A DNA stretch of 33,469 nucleotides. Source: Chloroflexi bacterium 44-23. Its GTDB lineage: Bacteria; Chloroflexota; Anaerolineae; Anaerolineales; Anaerolineaceae. The notes under the pieces were generated by a model. It was not told the origin of the DNA, searched no databases, and saw nothing but the letters and a program-made list of their open reading frames with translations. This document shows, piece by piece, positions 8,001-16,616 of the stretch (the first letter of the stretch is position 1; every line of letters begins with the position of its first letter). Both the position numbers and the translations under genes were made by a program. The DNA is taken from the NCBI GenBank assembly GCA_001899005.1, contig MKUW01000024.1, positions 1 through 33,469 of the forward strand, read 5' to 3'.

Positions 8001-8942
8001 TTATTCCGAAGCCTGACCCAGGCGCGGGTCAATGGCATCGCGCAAGCCATCACCAAGCAGGTTGAATGCCAGAACAGTTAACATAATGGCTATGCCTGGG
8101 TAGAAAACCAGGTGGGGTGCGGTGAAAACCTGGTTGCGCTCGCTGCCCAGCATTGTACCCCATTCTGGCGTAGGTGGTTGAGCGCCTAACCCCAGAAAAG
8201 ATAGAGCGGCGGCATCCAGAATGGCGGTACCAATACCGAGCGTACCGGTTACGATCAAAGGAGGGATTGCATTTGGTAAAATGCGGCTGATCAGGATGTG
8301 AAAAGGGCTGCCGCCCAGGGAGCGCGATGCGGCCACATACGGCATTTCCTTAATCGAAAGTACACTGGCGCGTACTACGCGCGCATAGACGGGGATCGTG
8401 ACGATCGCAATTGCCAGGAGGGCATTTTGAAGGCCGGGACCCAGTACGGAAACAATTGTAATGGCCAGCAGCAGTGAAGGAAAGGCCATCAACACATCCA
8501 GAATACGCATAATGACATTATCAACCCATCCGCCAGCATACCCGGAAAGTGCGCCTAAAATGGTGCCAATGATGATGGCAAAGCCGACAGTTGTAAAACC
8601 AATCATCAAGGAAATACGTGACCCGAAAATAATACGGCTAAATTGGTCACGCACATTCCCGTCAATACCCATAATATGCTGAGGCTGGTCTGCAGGGCAA
8701 CCCAAAATGTGGATGCAGGGGGCAGAACGTTTCTTGATACCCGCTTCAACGCCGATCAAGACTTCTTCCGGGTCATAGGGCGCAATCACATTTGCAAAAA
8801 TTGCCACCAGAATTAAAAAGCTGAGAATGACCATACCGAAAATCGCTGAGCGCTGTTTGAAAATACGGCGCAACGTTAAACGCCATAAACTGTTGGATCG
8901 ATAGTCTTTCATGGTTTCTGAGGCTAAAGATACAGGTGCCAT
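8001..8942 (-). CDS. dipeptide ABC transporter permease (DppC-like)
   Basis: A 313-residue inner-membrane permease of the OppBC family. One N-terminal helix (about residues 36-56) is followed by a periplasmic segment with APYDPEEV, then the five-helix BPD_transp_1 core. The EAA-type loop contains YVAASRSLGGSPFHILISRILPNAI, shortened here as AASRSLGGS. The ending GDGLRDAIDPRLG is typical of DppC. The periplasmic loop includes two cysteines (CIHILGCP), frequent in this subfamily. ATG 8942 follows the upstream permease stop by three bases with TTGGAG at good distance. Confidence 0.93.
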   Translation of the reverse strand: MAPVSLASETMKDYRSNSLWRLTLRRIFKQRSAIFGMVILSFLILVAIFANVIAPYDPEEVLIGVEAGIKKRSAPCIHILGCPADQPQHIMGIDGNVRDQFSRIIFGSRISLMIGFTTVGFAIIIGTILGALSGYAGGWVDNVIMRILDVLMAFPSLLLAITIVSVLGPGLQNALLAIAIVTIPVYARVVRASVLSIKEMPYVAASRSLGGSPFHILISRILPNAIPPLIVTGTLGIGTAILDAAALSFLGLGAQPPTPEWGTMLGSERNQVFTAPHLVFYPGIAIMLTVLAFNLLGDGLRDAIDPRLGQASE

Positions 8943-8945
8943 GCA

Positions 8946-10025
8946 TTACTCCAATCGGATGCGGGGATCGATGAAAACGTAAGAGAGATCAACGAGCAGG
9001 TTGATAAACACATAACCAACTGCGATGACGATGGTGAAAGCCTGAATGATGGGGTAATCACGGGCTGTAATTGCTTCAAAAAGAATGCGACCGACACCTG
9101 CCAGACCAAAAATTGATTCCGTTAAAACTGCACCGGCAAAGATCGTGCCTACCTGCAAGCCAATAATGGTGATGATGGGCAACAAAGCATTCCGCAGGGC
9201 ATGTTTTAAGATAACTGTCTTTTTCTTCAACCCTTTGGCGCGGGCTGTACGGATATAGTCGAGCTTCATTACTTCCAGCATACTGGAGCGGGTCATGCGA
9301 GCTATAATCGCCAGAGGAATGGTGCTAAGCGCGACAGAAGGTAGGATCAAGTGTTTTAATGAATCCCAAAAAATTTTCCAATCACCGGTAATGAGTGAGT
9401 TAAATGTATAAATATTGGCAAGGAACTCCGCAATATGATAAATGAATGATTGCTTTGCCATTTGCCAGCCCCAAACTTGATAAAAGGGAATGGCAACAAA
9501 CCCGGCGGTCAAGCGCCCGGTGGGAGGCAGCCAAAAAGGTGTATCTTTGAGAACGAGAGCAAATAAATAAGCCAGCATTAAGCCCAGCCAATAGACCGGC
9601 ATGGAAACGCCAATATTAGCGCCAACCATCGTAAGCACATCCCAAATGGAGTTGCGTTTTACCGCTGAAAGAATCCCTAATGGAATGCCCAGTGAAATTG
9701 CAATCAGCAGCGCAATCGATCCCAACTCAATCGTCAATGGCAGGCGCTCAATTAAGATAATGGTGACCGGGCGACTAAAGCGGATCGAATCGCCGAAATC
9801 TCCCTGTAGAATATTTTTCATATAAATGCCAAACTGGGTGGTGATGGGTTTATCAAAGCCATATTTGACATTAAAACGGGCACAGACCTCTGCGGTGGCT
9901 TTTTCACCCAGCATCGCTTTACAAGGTTCGCCCGGAATCATGCGTGCTAAAGCGAACGTGATCACCAGAATACCAATAAGCACCGGAATAGCCATTAATA
10001 ATCGTCGAAAGGTGTACTGTATCAT
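8946..10025 (-). CDS. dipeptide ABC transporter permease (DppB-like)
   Basis: A 359-residue permease beginning MIQYTFRRLLMAIPVLIGIL, the standard opening of DppB/OppB. The large loop after helix 1 contains ARMIPGEPC and KYGFDKP; the EAA loop has IRTARAKGLKKKTVILKHAL; the end is DLSYVFIDPRIRLE. Six membrane helices are expected. It forms the transmembrane channel with the DppC-like subunit. A spacer hairpin (10056-10091) separates it from the binding-protein gene. The loop around residues 195-235 is longer than in E. coli DppB, which is common in some lineages. Confidence 0.93.
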   Translation of the reverse strand: MIQYTFRRLLMAIPVLIGILVITFALARMIPGEPCKAMLGEKATAEVCARFNVKYGFDKPITTQFGIYMKNILQGDFGDSIRFSRPVTIILIERLPLTIELGSIALLIAISLGIPLGILSAVKRNSIWDVLTMVGANIGVSMPVYWLGLMLAYLFALVLKDTPFWLPPTGRLTAGFVAIPFYQVWGWQMAKQSFIYHIAEFLANIYTFNSLITGDWKIFWDSLKHLILPSVALSTIPLAIIARMTRSSMLEVMKLDYIRTARAKGLKKKTVILKHALRNALLPIITIIGLQVGTIFAGAVLTESIFGLAGVGRILFEAITARDYPIIQAFTIVIAVGYVFINLLVDLSYVFIDPRIRLE

Positions 10026-10055
10026 GAGCTAATCTTTCGGGAAGGGCAAATAGTA

Positions 10056-10091
10056 AGCGGGGCGGACGCGGAATGACCGTGCCGCCCCGCT
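10056..10091. other. stable hairpin between binding-protein and permease genes
   Basis: AGCGGGGCGG (10056-10065) and CCGCCCCGCT (10082-10091) form a perfect 10-bp GC-rich stem. There is no T-run in the transcribed (minus) direction. The location right after the binding-protein gene fits an mRNA stabiliser or partial terminator that makes binding protein more abundant than permease. Confidence 0.7.
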
Positions 10092-10110
10092 ATCTTTAGA
10101 CGGTAGGGAT

Positions 10111-11832
10111 TTACTTGGCGTTTAACAAATCGCCAAATAGATAAGTGAAGTACTCGTAGGCACCGGTATTACCGATATGCAGCGGGTTGGAAGCATCCCA
10201 GGCTACAATCCAGGACAAAGCCACATCGGTAGCGTCCAGGGTTGAACCGTCATGGAATTTTACACCATCACGCAAAGTGCATGTCCAGACGGTCAGATCA
10301 TCGTTGGCTTCACAAGCTGTTGCCAGGCCAGGTTTGACTTTGGTCCCGCCAACTTCATAAGAAAGCAGCGATTCCAGCATTTGTTCGCATGGGCGTAATG
10401 ATTCGCCATCGGTCTCATCGTTGCAGTACAGGGAAATAGGTTCTGCGTTCTGCATCCAGACTAATGTATCACGTCCACCTGGATCCATAACAGCAAAGTA
10501 CTCGTTACCAAGCGGGCTGGCATGAGCACCGGTTACATCCGCTTTAAAAGCAGTGGCAGACCCACCATGGGCAATCGGCACCATTGGCACCAATTCTTTA
10601 ATCGCGTTGTTTGCCTCTTCATACAGTGGGGCAGCTTTGTCGGGGTCCGCGATCTGGGCCGCTGCGCTCAGCTTCTCATAGATTTCGGGGAAGGGCGTGC
10701 CGAATTGTGGGTTTGAGGCGGTGAAGTGATAATCCAGGAAGTTGGTAATGTGTGGATAATCAGCGTTCCAGCCTAACAAGTAAATGCCATCCAGGCGGCC
10801 GGCAGATGACTCTTCAATAAAAGCTCCGGATTCCATTACTTCGATTTTGGCATTAATGCCAATATCTTTCAATTGAGCCTGCAGGTCGGTGGCAACCAGG
10901 CTTGGTTCCGGCAGGTATGAGCGGAAGACGTCACGGTAATAAATGGTGGTATCAAAGCCATTTGCATAACCGGCATCAGCCAGCAAAGCTTTGGCAGCAT
11001 CGGGATCAAATTCGTACCAATCTTCGCCGGTGCAGCCGTTCGGAACGGCACAGGGTGTAAAGTGAGTGGCTACTTCAGAGCCTTCCGGATAAAAATTATC
11101 TACCAGACGATTGCGGTCAATACCCATGGCAATTGCCTGGCGAACTTTGACATCATCAAACGGTTTGAAGGTATTGGTCATGGCCACATAAAAGATATTG
11201 AGGGCTTCACGGTCGTAAAGTTTTAGAGTTGGATCCGCTTTAATTACGTCAAAATCATCGGGTGAAGGGTTGTCGATACCATCGACTGTGCCTGATTGAA
11301 GCTCGAGTAAACGAGCGGCACCTTCACCAGCCCAGCGGAATACGAGTGTATCGGTGATGGCCGGGTCTCCCCAGTAATCAGCAAATTTCTTCATGACAAT
11401 GCTATCACCGCGGTTCCAGGACTCCAGGTAATATGGACCGGTTCCGACTGGTTTTTCAAGAATTTCACGAGAAACCATGGCGGATTCAATCCACTCACGT
11501 GGCTGCACTGAGAAAGCAGAAAAAGCTGCTTTGGATGGAAAAGCTGGGTCTGGCACGCACATAGTGACCTGGAAAGTCTTCTCATCAAGCGATGCGATTT
11601 CTTTGATCATGCCACCATAATCACAATCGGGAGCGGTCAGTTTCATCGGCTCGAAAGCTGTTCCCATTGGTACTTCTTCAGTAGGTTTAGGAACGGCGGT
11701 AGGTTCCATCGGTGCGGCTGTCGCTTCGGATCCACCCGGAGCGGCAGTCGGGACGGCGGGGGTACAGGCAACAACCACCAGGCTGGCCAGTAACAACAAA
11801 AATACGGCGCTAAATAACGCTTTGGATCTCAT
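10111..11832 (-). CDS. family 5 solute-binding lipoprotein (peptide transport), circularly permuted
   Basis: A 573-residue lipoprotein: signal peptide with lipobox LVVVAC (Cys23), then a Pro/Ala/Thr/Glu-rich linker. Middle blocks match SBP_bac_5 (GTGPYYLESW, then VRQAIAMGIDRNRLV, then DPDAAKALLADAGY). The domain order is abnormal. The segment normally first in DppA (DTLVW...VKPGLAT...LRDGVKFHDG...YEYFTYLFGD) is at residues 450-573. The mature protein begins at the part that in E. coli DppA follows SYEYFEGM. It should capture peptides or a related solute for the importer. AGGAGGAAG precedes ATG 11832. Start of the operon. Confidence 0.9.
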   Translation of the reverse strand: MRSKALFSAVFLLLLASLVVVACTPAVPTAAPGGSEATAAPMEPTAVPKPTEEVPMGTAFEPMKLTAPDCDYGGMIKEIASLDEKTFQVTMCVPDPAFPSKAAFSAFSVQPREWIESAMVSREILEKPVGTGPYYLESWNRGDSIVMKKFADYWGDPAITDTLVFRWAGEGAARLLELQSGTVDGIDNPSPDDFDVIKADPTLKLYDREALNIFYVAMTNTFKPFDDVKVRQAIAMGIDRNRLVDNFYPEGSEVATHFTPCAVPNGCTGEDWYEFDPDAAKALLADAGYANGFDTTIYYRDVFRSYLPEPSLVATDLQAQLKDIGINAKIEVMESGAFIEESSAGRLDGIYLLGWNADYPHITNFLDYHFTASNPQFGTPFPEIYEKLSAAAQIADPDKAAPLYEEANNAIKELVPMVPIAHGGSATAFKADVTGAHASPLGNEYFAVMDPGGRDTLVWMQNAEPISLYCNDETDGESLRPCEQMLESLLSYEVGGTKVKPGLATACEANDDLTVWTCTLRDGVKFHDGSTLDATDVALSWIVAWDASNPLHIGNTGAYEYFTYLFGDLLNAK

Positions 11833-12242
11833 CTTCTTCCTCCTGAATTAGATATAGATTGGTTTAAAGTTGAAACGATCATAGAAATTTTTAATAATGT
11901 GATTTTGTGCACCTCCAATGTTTGTTTGATAAAGAAATGGAAAAGGTACGGTGATATTAAGTAATGTATTATATATGACATTTATCAATGAAGCAATAGG
12001 ATAAATTGCTTCATTTAAATGACTTATGGGTCAGATGGATTAATTATGCGGTTCTAAACGCCTCTAATTGACAAGTTGTAGAAGGTAGGGGAAGCTGTGC
12101 ATGCCTGAAACTTGTGGCTGAAACCGGTAGGTAGGAAGAGAGACGGAAGGCTGCAAACCAAGCTCAGATTAGAATTGTAGGAAGTCACGCAATGCGAGTC
12201 TGAAGTGATATTTTCCCAAACAAAAGATAGCATAAATCTCAA
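11833..12242. other. intergenic region upstream of the importer operon
   Basis: AT-rich spacer holding the promoter side of the importer operon. I see no convincing ORF, tRNA, riboswitch or strong terminator in it; the short ORFs on either strand have no recognisable features. Confidence 0.5.
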
Positions 12243-13340
12243 TCAGCGGATTGTTAATACCCAGGGGCCGTAGATGGCGCCTTCAATTGTGTCATTGATG
12301 ATCTTGTCAGCTTGTTCACGCGTGAGATTTGGCGGAAACTTTAAATTTGTGTAATATCCTGCCATGGAAAATTGGCAGTGAAAGTCCAAACCAGGATATT
12401 CGCTAATCAGGCTTTGACGAGCGCTCTCACAAGCCACGTTTGGATCACCCTGTGGTGGTGACATGCGCAGACTGGAATCAATATCCAGGAGGATGTGGTT
12501 TGCCTGTTCAATTTCTCTTGCGCCTGTTTGATAGACCATCTGCATGCAATTCCAGGGGCTGCTGGAGCCTCCTTCCAGGAATTGTGCCGGCTTTTGATCA
12601 ATTAACAAGGCTGGTGCGAAATCTAGCGCGTAATTGCGGTTGGGCATTGTCATACAAAAAATGACGGTTGTACGTTGATCGTCATAGTTAAAGGAGGATA
12701 AAGTGGCCGAAATACCATTTACAGTTGCAGAACCAGTGGTGAGAGTGGCCGAACAAGAATTGCCTGTTTGACAGACGGAGATAGTGACCCAAACCAGGCT
12801 TTCACGTACAAAATTTCCCATTTCATCCTGTAACTGATAATAGACCGTGTACTGCCCTTCCTGCTCAGGAGCAACCAGATCTACGCTAATTTGGATCAGC
12901 TCCCCTGGCGCAACGGTTTTACCGAGGGGGATTGCTTCCGGGCTGCTTAGCGTTTCTCCTGCGGGAATGGCATCGGTTTTTGTCAGGGTAAAGCCAGCGG
13001 GCCAACTTTCCATACCTCCATTTTTCAACGTCCAACTTTTCTGGAATAATTGCCCGGGTGTTAAGACCGTCTTGTCCGGTATGGTTTCTCCCATAAATAC
13101 GATTGAAAAGCTGCCATTAACCGCACGTGTTGCAACAGTTGCTGTTTCAGCAATTACTGTCGGTGCTGGAGGTGGCGGGGTGGAAGTTATCAGAATCGGA
13201 GTGCTTGTTTTAATTGCAGTAGCGCTCGTAATAAAAGTATCGAAGGGTGTTGTTGTGGGAATCGGGACATTACTTTGACAGCTCAATAACAAAAGCCCTG
13301 TCAGAAAAATAACCAAAAATTTTGAAAGCCGAAAAAGCAT
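12243..13340 (-). CDS. lipoprotein with NBR1-type (four-tryptophan-like) domain
   Basis: A 365-residue lipoprotein: signal peptide with lipobox LLLSC (Cys21), a Thr/Pro-rich linker (about 22-75), then an Ig-like domain resembling the NBR1/ILRUN FW domain. Key motifs are GETIPDKTVLTPGQLFQKSW, LKNGGMESWPAGF and LVWVTISV (about 78-190). Bacterial copies of this domain are common in Chloroflexota secreted proteins. The rest (about 200-365) is not recognised; it contains four cysteines. It lies 71 bp downstream of the anti-sigma-like gene on the same strand, so it could belong to the same unit. Function unknown; surface adhesion or protein binding is a guess. Confidence 0.75.
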   Translation of the reverse strand: MLFRLSKFLVIFLTGLLLLSCQSNVPIPTTTPFDTFITSATAIKTSTPILITSTPPPPAPTVIAETATVATRAVNGSFSIVFMGETIPDKTVLTPGQLFQKSWTLKNGGMESWPAGFTLTKTDAIPAGETLSSPEAIPLGKTVAPGELIQISVDLVAPEQEGQYTVYYQLQDEMGNFVRESLVWVTISVCQTGNSCSATLTTGSATVNGISATLSSFNYDDQRTTVIFCMTMPNRNYALDFAPALLIDQKPAQFLEGGSSSPWNCMQMVYQTGAREIEQANHILLDIDSSLRMSPPQGDPNVACESARQSLISEYPGLDFHCQFSMAGYYTNLKFPPNLTREQADKIINDTIEGAIYGPWVLTIR

Positions 13341-13355
13341 GTTCTTTCCTTTTCT

Positions 13356-13388
13356 AATGGTGGACGGAGCTGTTAACCGTCCACCATT
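13356..13388. other. strong inverted repeat between anti-sigma-like and NBR1-lipoprotein genes
   Basis: AATGGTGGACGG (13356-13367) and CCGTCCACCATT (13377-13388) are perfectly complementary over 12 bp with a 9-nt loop. There is no T-run after it in the minus direction. It may be an mRNA processing or partial-termination hairpin; a protein-binding palindrome is also possible. Confidence 0.6.
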
Positions 13389-13411
13389 AAGGTTCTATCG
13401 ATTAAGAATTT

Positions 13412-15670
13412 TTATGGGATGGCCATGCCATCAAGGATTCCCTGCAAGGCTGGCAGCACATATGCTTCACATCCATCCGGTTGCAATAAGACGATTTTTC
13501 CATTCGGAACTTCAGGCGTAATCAGGCTGACACCCAGCAGATTCTCATCTGGTCCCCAGGCAATGCCACTGATCGCATAGCCCGAAGATGCTAGTTCAAT
13601 GACTTTGTGTCCTTGACTGCCATCCATTCTCATCAGGTAAAGACTGCTGTTATCACCGGCTCGGTAGGCAATCCAATTTCCATCGGCGGAAATGGTGGGG
13701 TAGGGCGCTTTGCGTGAGGAATCTTTCAGTAAGAATAAATCGTGCACTTGCCCGCTGGTCATATCTGAAACTTTGAGCATGAAGCCATCATTTGTCGCAG
13801 AGGGAACTGCAAAGTACAACTGCATGCCATCCGTTGACCAGCCGGCGATTGATTCATACCCCAGGGTTGAGATTTGTCGAATGTTCCCGCCCAGATTGTC
13901 AGTAACTGCAATACCGAAGAATTCTAAGTTGGTCACATAAGCAAGCTGGTTGCCATCCGGGGACCAATGCAAACCATACCCCTGTCGTCCTGCCAAGACC
14001 AACCTTTCAGCACTCGCCAGATTCTGAATGACAAGACCTTCTGCTGAAAAATAGGCCAACTGCAAGCCATCGGCACTCAGTGCCCCGCGGGCGCCGCCGG
14101 AAACCAGTAGCTGTCTTTGACTACCGTCAAAATTTTGTAATACGATCTGCTGGTCAGGGTTAAGCTCAGTAAGCAGCATTTTTCCAGTGAGACCATTTGG
14201 CAGCGATTGTAGAAGTGACAGGTTCTCGTCAGTCAGACAAATTTGTGAGTTGGAAACTTGTGGGTTGGCAGGAAAATCGCGTATGACTTGTGGCTGCCAT
14301 TCGGTTTGCCAGCTTTCAGTGGGGCTGACCTTCATGGGATTTGAGATCAACAAGGTCAGCCGGCCTTTTGGTAACTCAGCAAAGACGAGGCTTGTGCTGT
14401 ATTTTCCTCCCCCGGGTTGGCCACCACCCCCGCCACCCAGCGCCGGATACCCTTCAATTTCGACACTGACGCTGCTTAAGGTAGGCCCTGTCTCAATGGC
14501 AAAGGAATAACCATCCGAAAAAGCGCTGACGGATAAAAGGCGGATAGTGGTACCAGCCAGAGGGATTTCCTGGTTTAGCTCCCACACCTGTTCAGGTTGC
14601 GGATTCATTCCAACGTCAATTGTAGTGCTTGCCGAGGCTTGCGTATCAATGGGAGAAATGACTACTCCTGAAAACCCAATCGTCAAAGGGAATTTTACCC
14701 CGGCACCTTTAATTTGAAGCGCCCAATCGCTTCCACCCTGTCCGCTGCTGCCAGTATCGATTGGCTGTACATTATCCGGCATCGAGTAGCTAATTTTTTT
14801 GCCAGTGGCATCGTGCAAGGTGGGGACACCTGTAATTTGCAGCCAACTGCCCTCTGGTATATTCGGACGAAGCGAACCCATGAGGATATAGCCATCCTCT
14901 GTTTCGATTATCTGATTTACATGCAGCTCAGCCTGAGCCAGTGTAGTGGTTTCGGTGACTTGCAGGTCACTCCCAGCCACCGTATTATCGTCGATTGGAT
15001 TCATTGGCGCGGTCACATCGATGACGGGCAAAATTACCAGATCGGGGGGAGCAGGAATAAACCGTAAGGGAATTTGCCAATTGGTCGGAACAGAGCCGGG
15101 TAATGTATTGGAAATACAGGGAAGAACGAAAGTGGCTTGCTTGGCATTCGTTGGGATGGGAGCATTTGGATTAATTCTGGTTCCATCAGGTAGAAGCAGA
15201 TACTCTCTATCGCTGCATCCAGCAACCTTCTCGCCATGTGGATAGGCCGAAAGCGGAACGCCGGAGATACCAAAACCGATGCGGGTTTCTGTGTCGGTCA
15301 AGACTGCTTGATTCACTGAAACTGTGATGCCTGCGCGGGTGACACTTACCGGTTCAGCCAAAATGCGAATCGGGGCACTTTGATCAACAATGCCGACACC
15401 CGGGATGTAACCAAACAGACCACGTACTGCCGCAAACACCCGTTGAGGGCCAATCACCAGAGTACTGACTGTCAACAAAATGAGCAGGGAGAACACTATT
15501 GTCCAAACCGGACTCAATTTGGGAAAAGCAGAAGCTTTTTTGGTCTTATTGTGCGCGTACTTTTCTAAATCTGAATTGAGTTGATTGACAAATTCGGTGC
15601 GAATTTCAGGGACGCCAAATGATTGGCGAACACGATCTTCAAAATGTGGAGTTATGTTCCATTCATCCAT
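13412..15670 (-). CDS. membrane anti-sigma-like protein with TolB/PD40-type repeats
   Basis: A 752-residue protein directly downstream of an ECF sigma gene. Residues 1-54 are cytoplasmic, basic and helical; one membrane helix follows (about 55-74, WTIVFSLLILLTVSTLVIG). A large extracytoplasmic part comes next: about 75-460 is beta-rich, with a DUF4179-like flavour. About 500-740 carries PD40/TolB-like propeller repeats (WSPDGNQLAYV, WSTDGMQLYFA, ISADGNWIAYR). No HxxxCxxC zinc anti-sigma motif is present. ATG 15670 is one base past the sigma stop, which implies translational coupling. It probably sequesters the sigma factor and senses an external cue; this is inferred from position and topology. 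Confidence 0.75.
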   Translation of the reverse strand: MDEWNITPHFEDRVRQSFGVPEIRTEFVNQLNSDLEKYAHNKTKKASAFPKLSPVWTIVFSLLILLTVSTLVIGPQRVFAAVRGLFGYIPGVGIVDQSAPIRILAEPVSVTRAGITVSVNQAVLTDTETRIGFGISGVPLSAYPHGEKVAGCSDREYLLLPDGTRINPNAPIPTNAKQATFVLPCISNTLPGSVPTNWQIPLRFIPAPPDLVILPVIDVTAPMNPIDDNTVAGSDLQVTETTTLAQAELHVNQIIETEDGYILMGSLRPNIPEGSWLQITGVPTLHDATGKKISYSMPDNVQPIDTGSSGQGGSDWALQIKGAGVKFPLTIGFSGVVISPIDTQASASTTIDVGMNPQPEQVWELNQEIPLAGTTIRLLSVSAFSDGYSFAIETGPTLSSVSVEIEGYPALGGGGGGQPGGGKYSTSLVFAELPKGRLTLLISNPMKVSPTESWQTEWQPQVIRDFPANPQVSNSQICLTDENLSLLQSLPNGLTGKMLLTELNPDQQIVLQNFDGSQRQLLVSGGARGALSADGLQLAYFSAEGLVIQNLASAERLVLAGRQGYGLHWSPDGNQLAYVTNLEFFGIAVTDNLGGNIRQISTLGYESIAGWSTDGMQLYFAVPSATNDGFMLKVSDMTSGQVHDLFLLKDSSRKAPYPTISADGNWIAYRAGDNSSLYLMRMDGSQGHKVIELASSGYAISGIAWGPDENLLGVSLITPEVPNGKIVLLQPDGCEAYVLPALQGILDGMAIP

Positions 15671-15671
15671 T

Positions 15672-16238
15672 TTATTCCTCCAACTGGCTGTGCAGCCGCG
15701 CCAGTAAGCGGTAAATTGATTTTTTAACTGTATCTTCTTTACGATGAAGCATCCTGCCAATTTCAGGAAAGCTCATTTCGGCCAAAAAACGTAAACGCAG
15801 CAACTCACGATCTTGCTCGGGCAAGTCCTGAATGAGCTTGGCCAGACTTGCAGATTGCTCGGATTGAATCACAACCGAGAGGGAGTCATATTTTAAGTGA
15901 GCATGAGTCCCATCCAGGTCAGAATCTGTGTACTTTACATGCCTGAAGTGATCCATGGCTTTATTGCGAGCAATGGTGAACAGCCAGGAGGCAAATTGGT
16001 GGTCATCCCTCAGTTTCGGAAGAGATTCAAAGGCTGCCATAAAAGTCTGTGCGGTGACATCTTCAGCATCATGCACATTTCTGAGGCGGCTGTATAAATA
16101 TCGGAAAACACGTTCGACATAAAGTTGGTAAAGCTCACCAAATGCTTTTGGATCTACTCTGGCTGTCTGGACCAGGCTTGTTTCGTGTAATTGAGAGGAT
16201 GTTTTTTGTGTTTGCAAAACGAAGCCACTTTCTGTCAT
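15672..16238 (-). CDS. ECF RNA polymerase sigma factor
   Basis: A 188-residue sigma-70 family ECF factor. Region 2 has FGELYQLYVERVFRYLYSRL and HDAEDVTAQTFMAAFESL with FASWLFTIARNKAMDHFR; region 4 has LPEQDRELLRLRFLAEMSF and IGRMLHRKEDTVKKSIYRLL. It directs RNA polymerase to a stress or envelope regulon. I use ATG 16238 because AAAGGA precedes it; ATG 16253 is in frame but has no such site. It is followed after one base by the membrane anti-sigma-like gene, a standard sigma/anti-sigma pair. Confidence 0.93.
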   Translation of the reverse strand: MTESGFVLQTQKTSSQLHETSLVQTARVDPKAFGELYQLYVERVFRYLYSRLRNVHDAEDVTAQTFMAAFESLPKLRDDHQFASWLFTIARNKAMDHFRHVKYTDSDLDGTHAHLKYDSLSVVIQSEQSASLAKLIQDLPEQDRELLRLRFLAEMSFPEIGRMLHRKEDTVKKSIYRLLARLHSQLEE

Positions 16239-16616
16239 ATAAGTCCTTTCCATCTATTTTATAACCTGCCGGCAAAACTGTTGTTTTTAGCGCTACTATT
16301 AAGACGCAGGACGCTTACAAAGGGGACAATTACAATGCATATAGACCATGGTTGTAGCCAAAAGTTTGTTGCGATTGAGCGGGCAGGAAAAGACCGGCGG
16401 CGAAGGTTTGCGTAGGGGGAACTGTGCGCTGATTTAACTGGCAAGAATGTATTGCATATCCGGGCTACACTGAGTGCTACTTATCTTGGATCTGGCGGTT
16501 CGTTAGGGAAAACCCTGCCCCTGATTGATGAACTTCCTGATTGAAAAGACACCTGTTTATGGCTACAGTTAATACAATATAAAACCTCGTCTTTTGACGA
16601 TCGCGAAAGAGAAGGC
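16239..16616. other. divergent intergenic region
   Basis: Lies between the sigma operon (minus) and the ABC exporter operon (plus), so promoters for both should be here. I could not identify convincing -35/-10 pairs, operators or small RNAs. No coding signal is seen. Confidence 0.45.
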
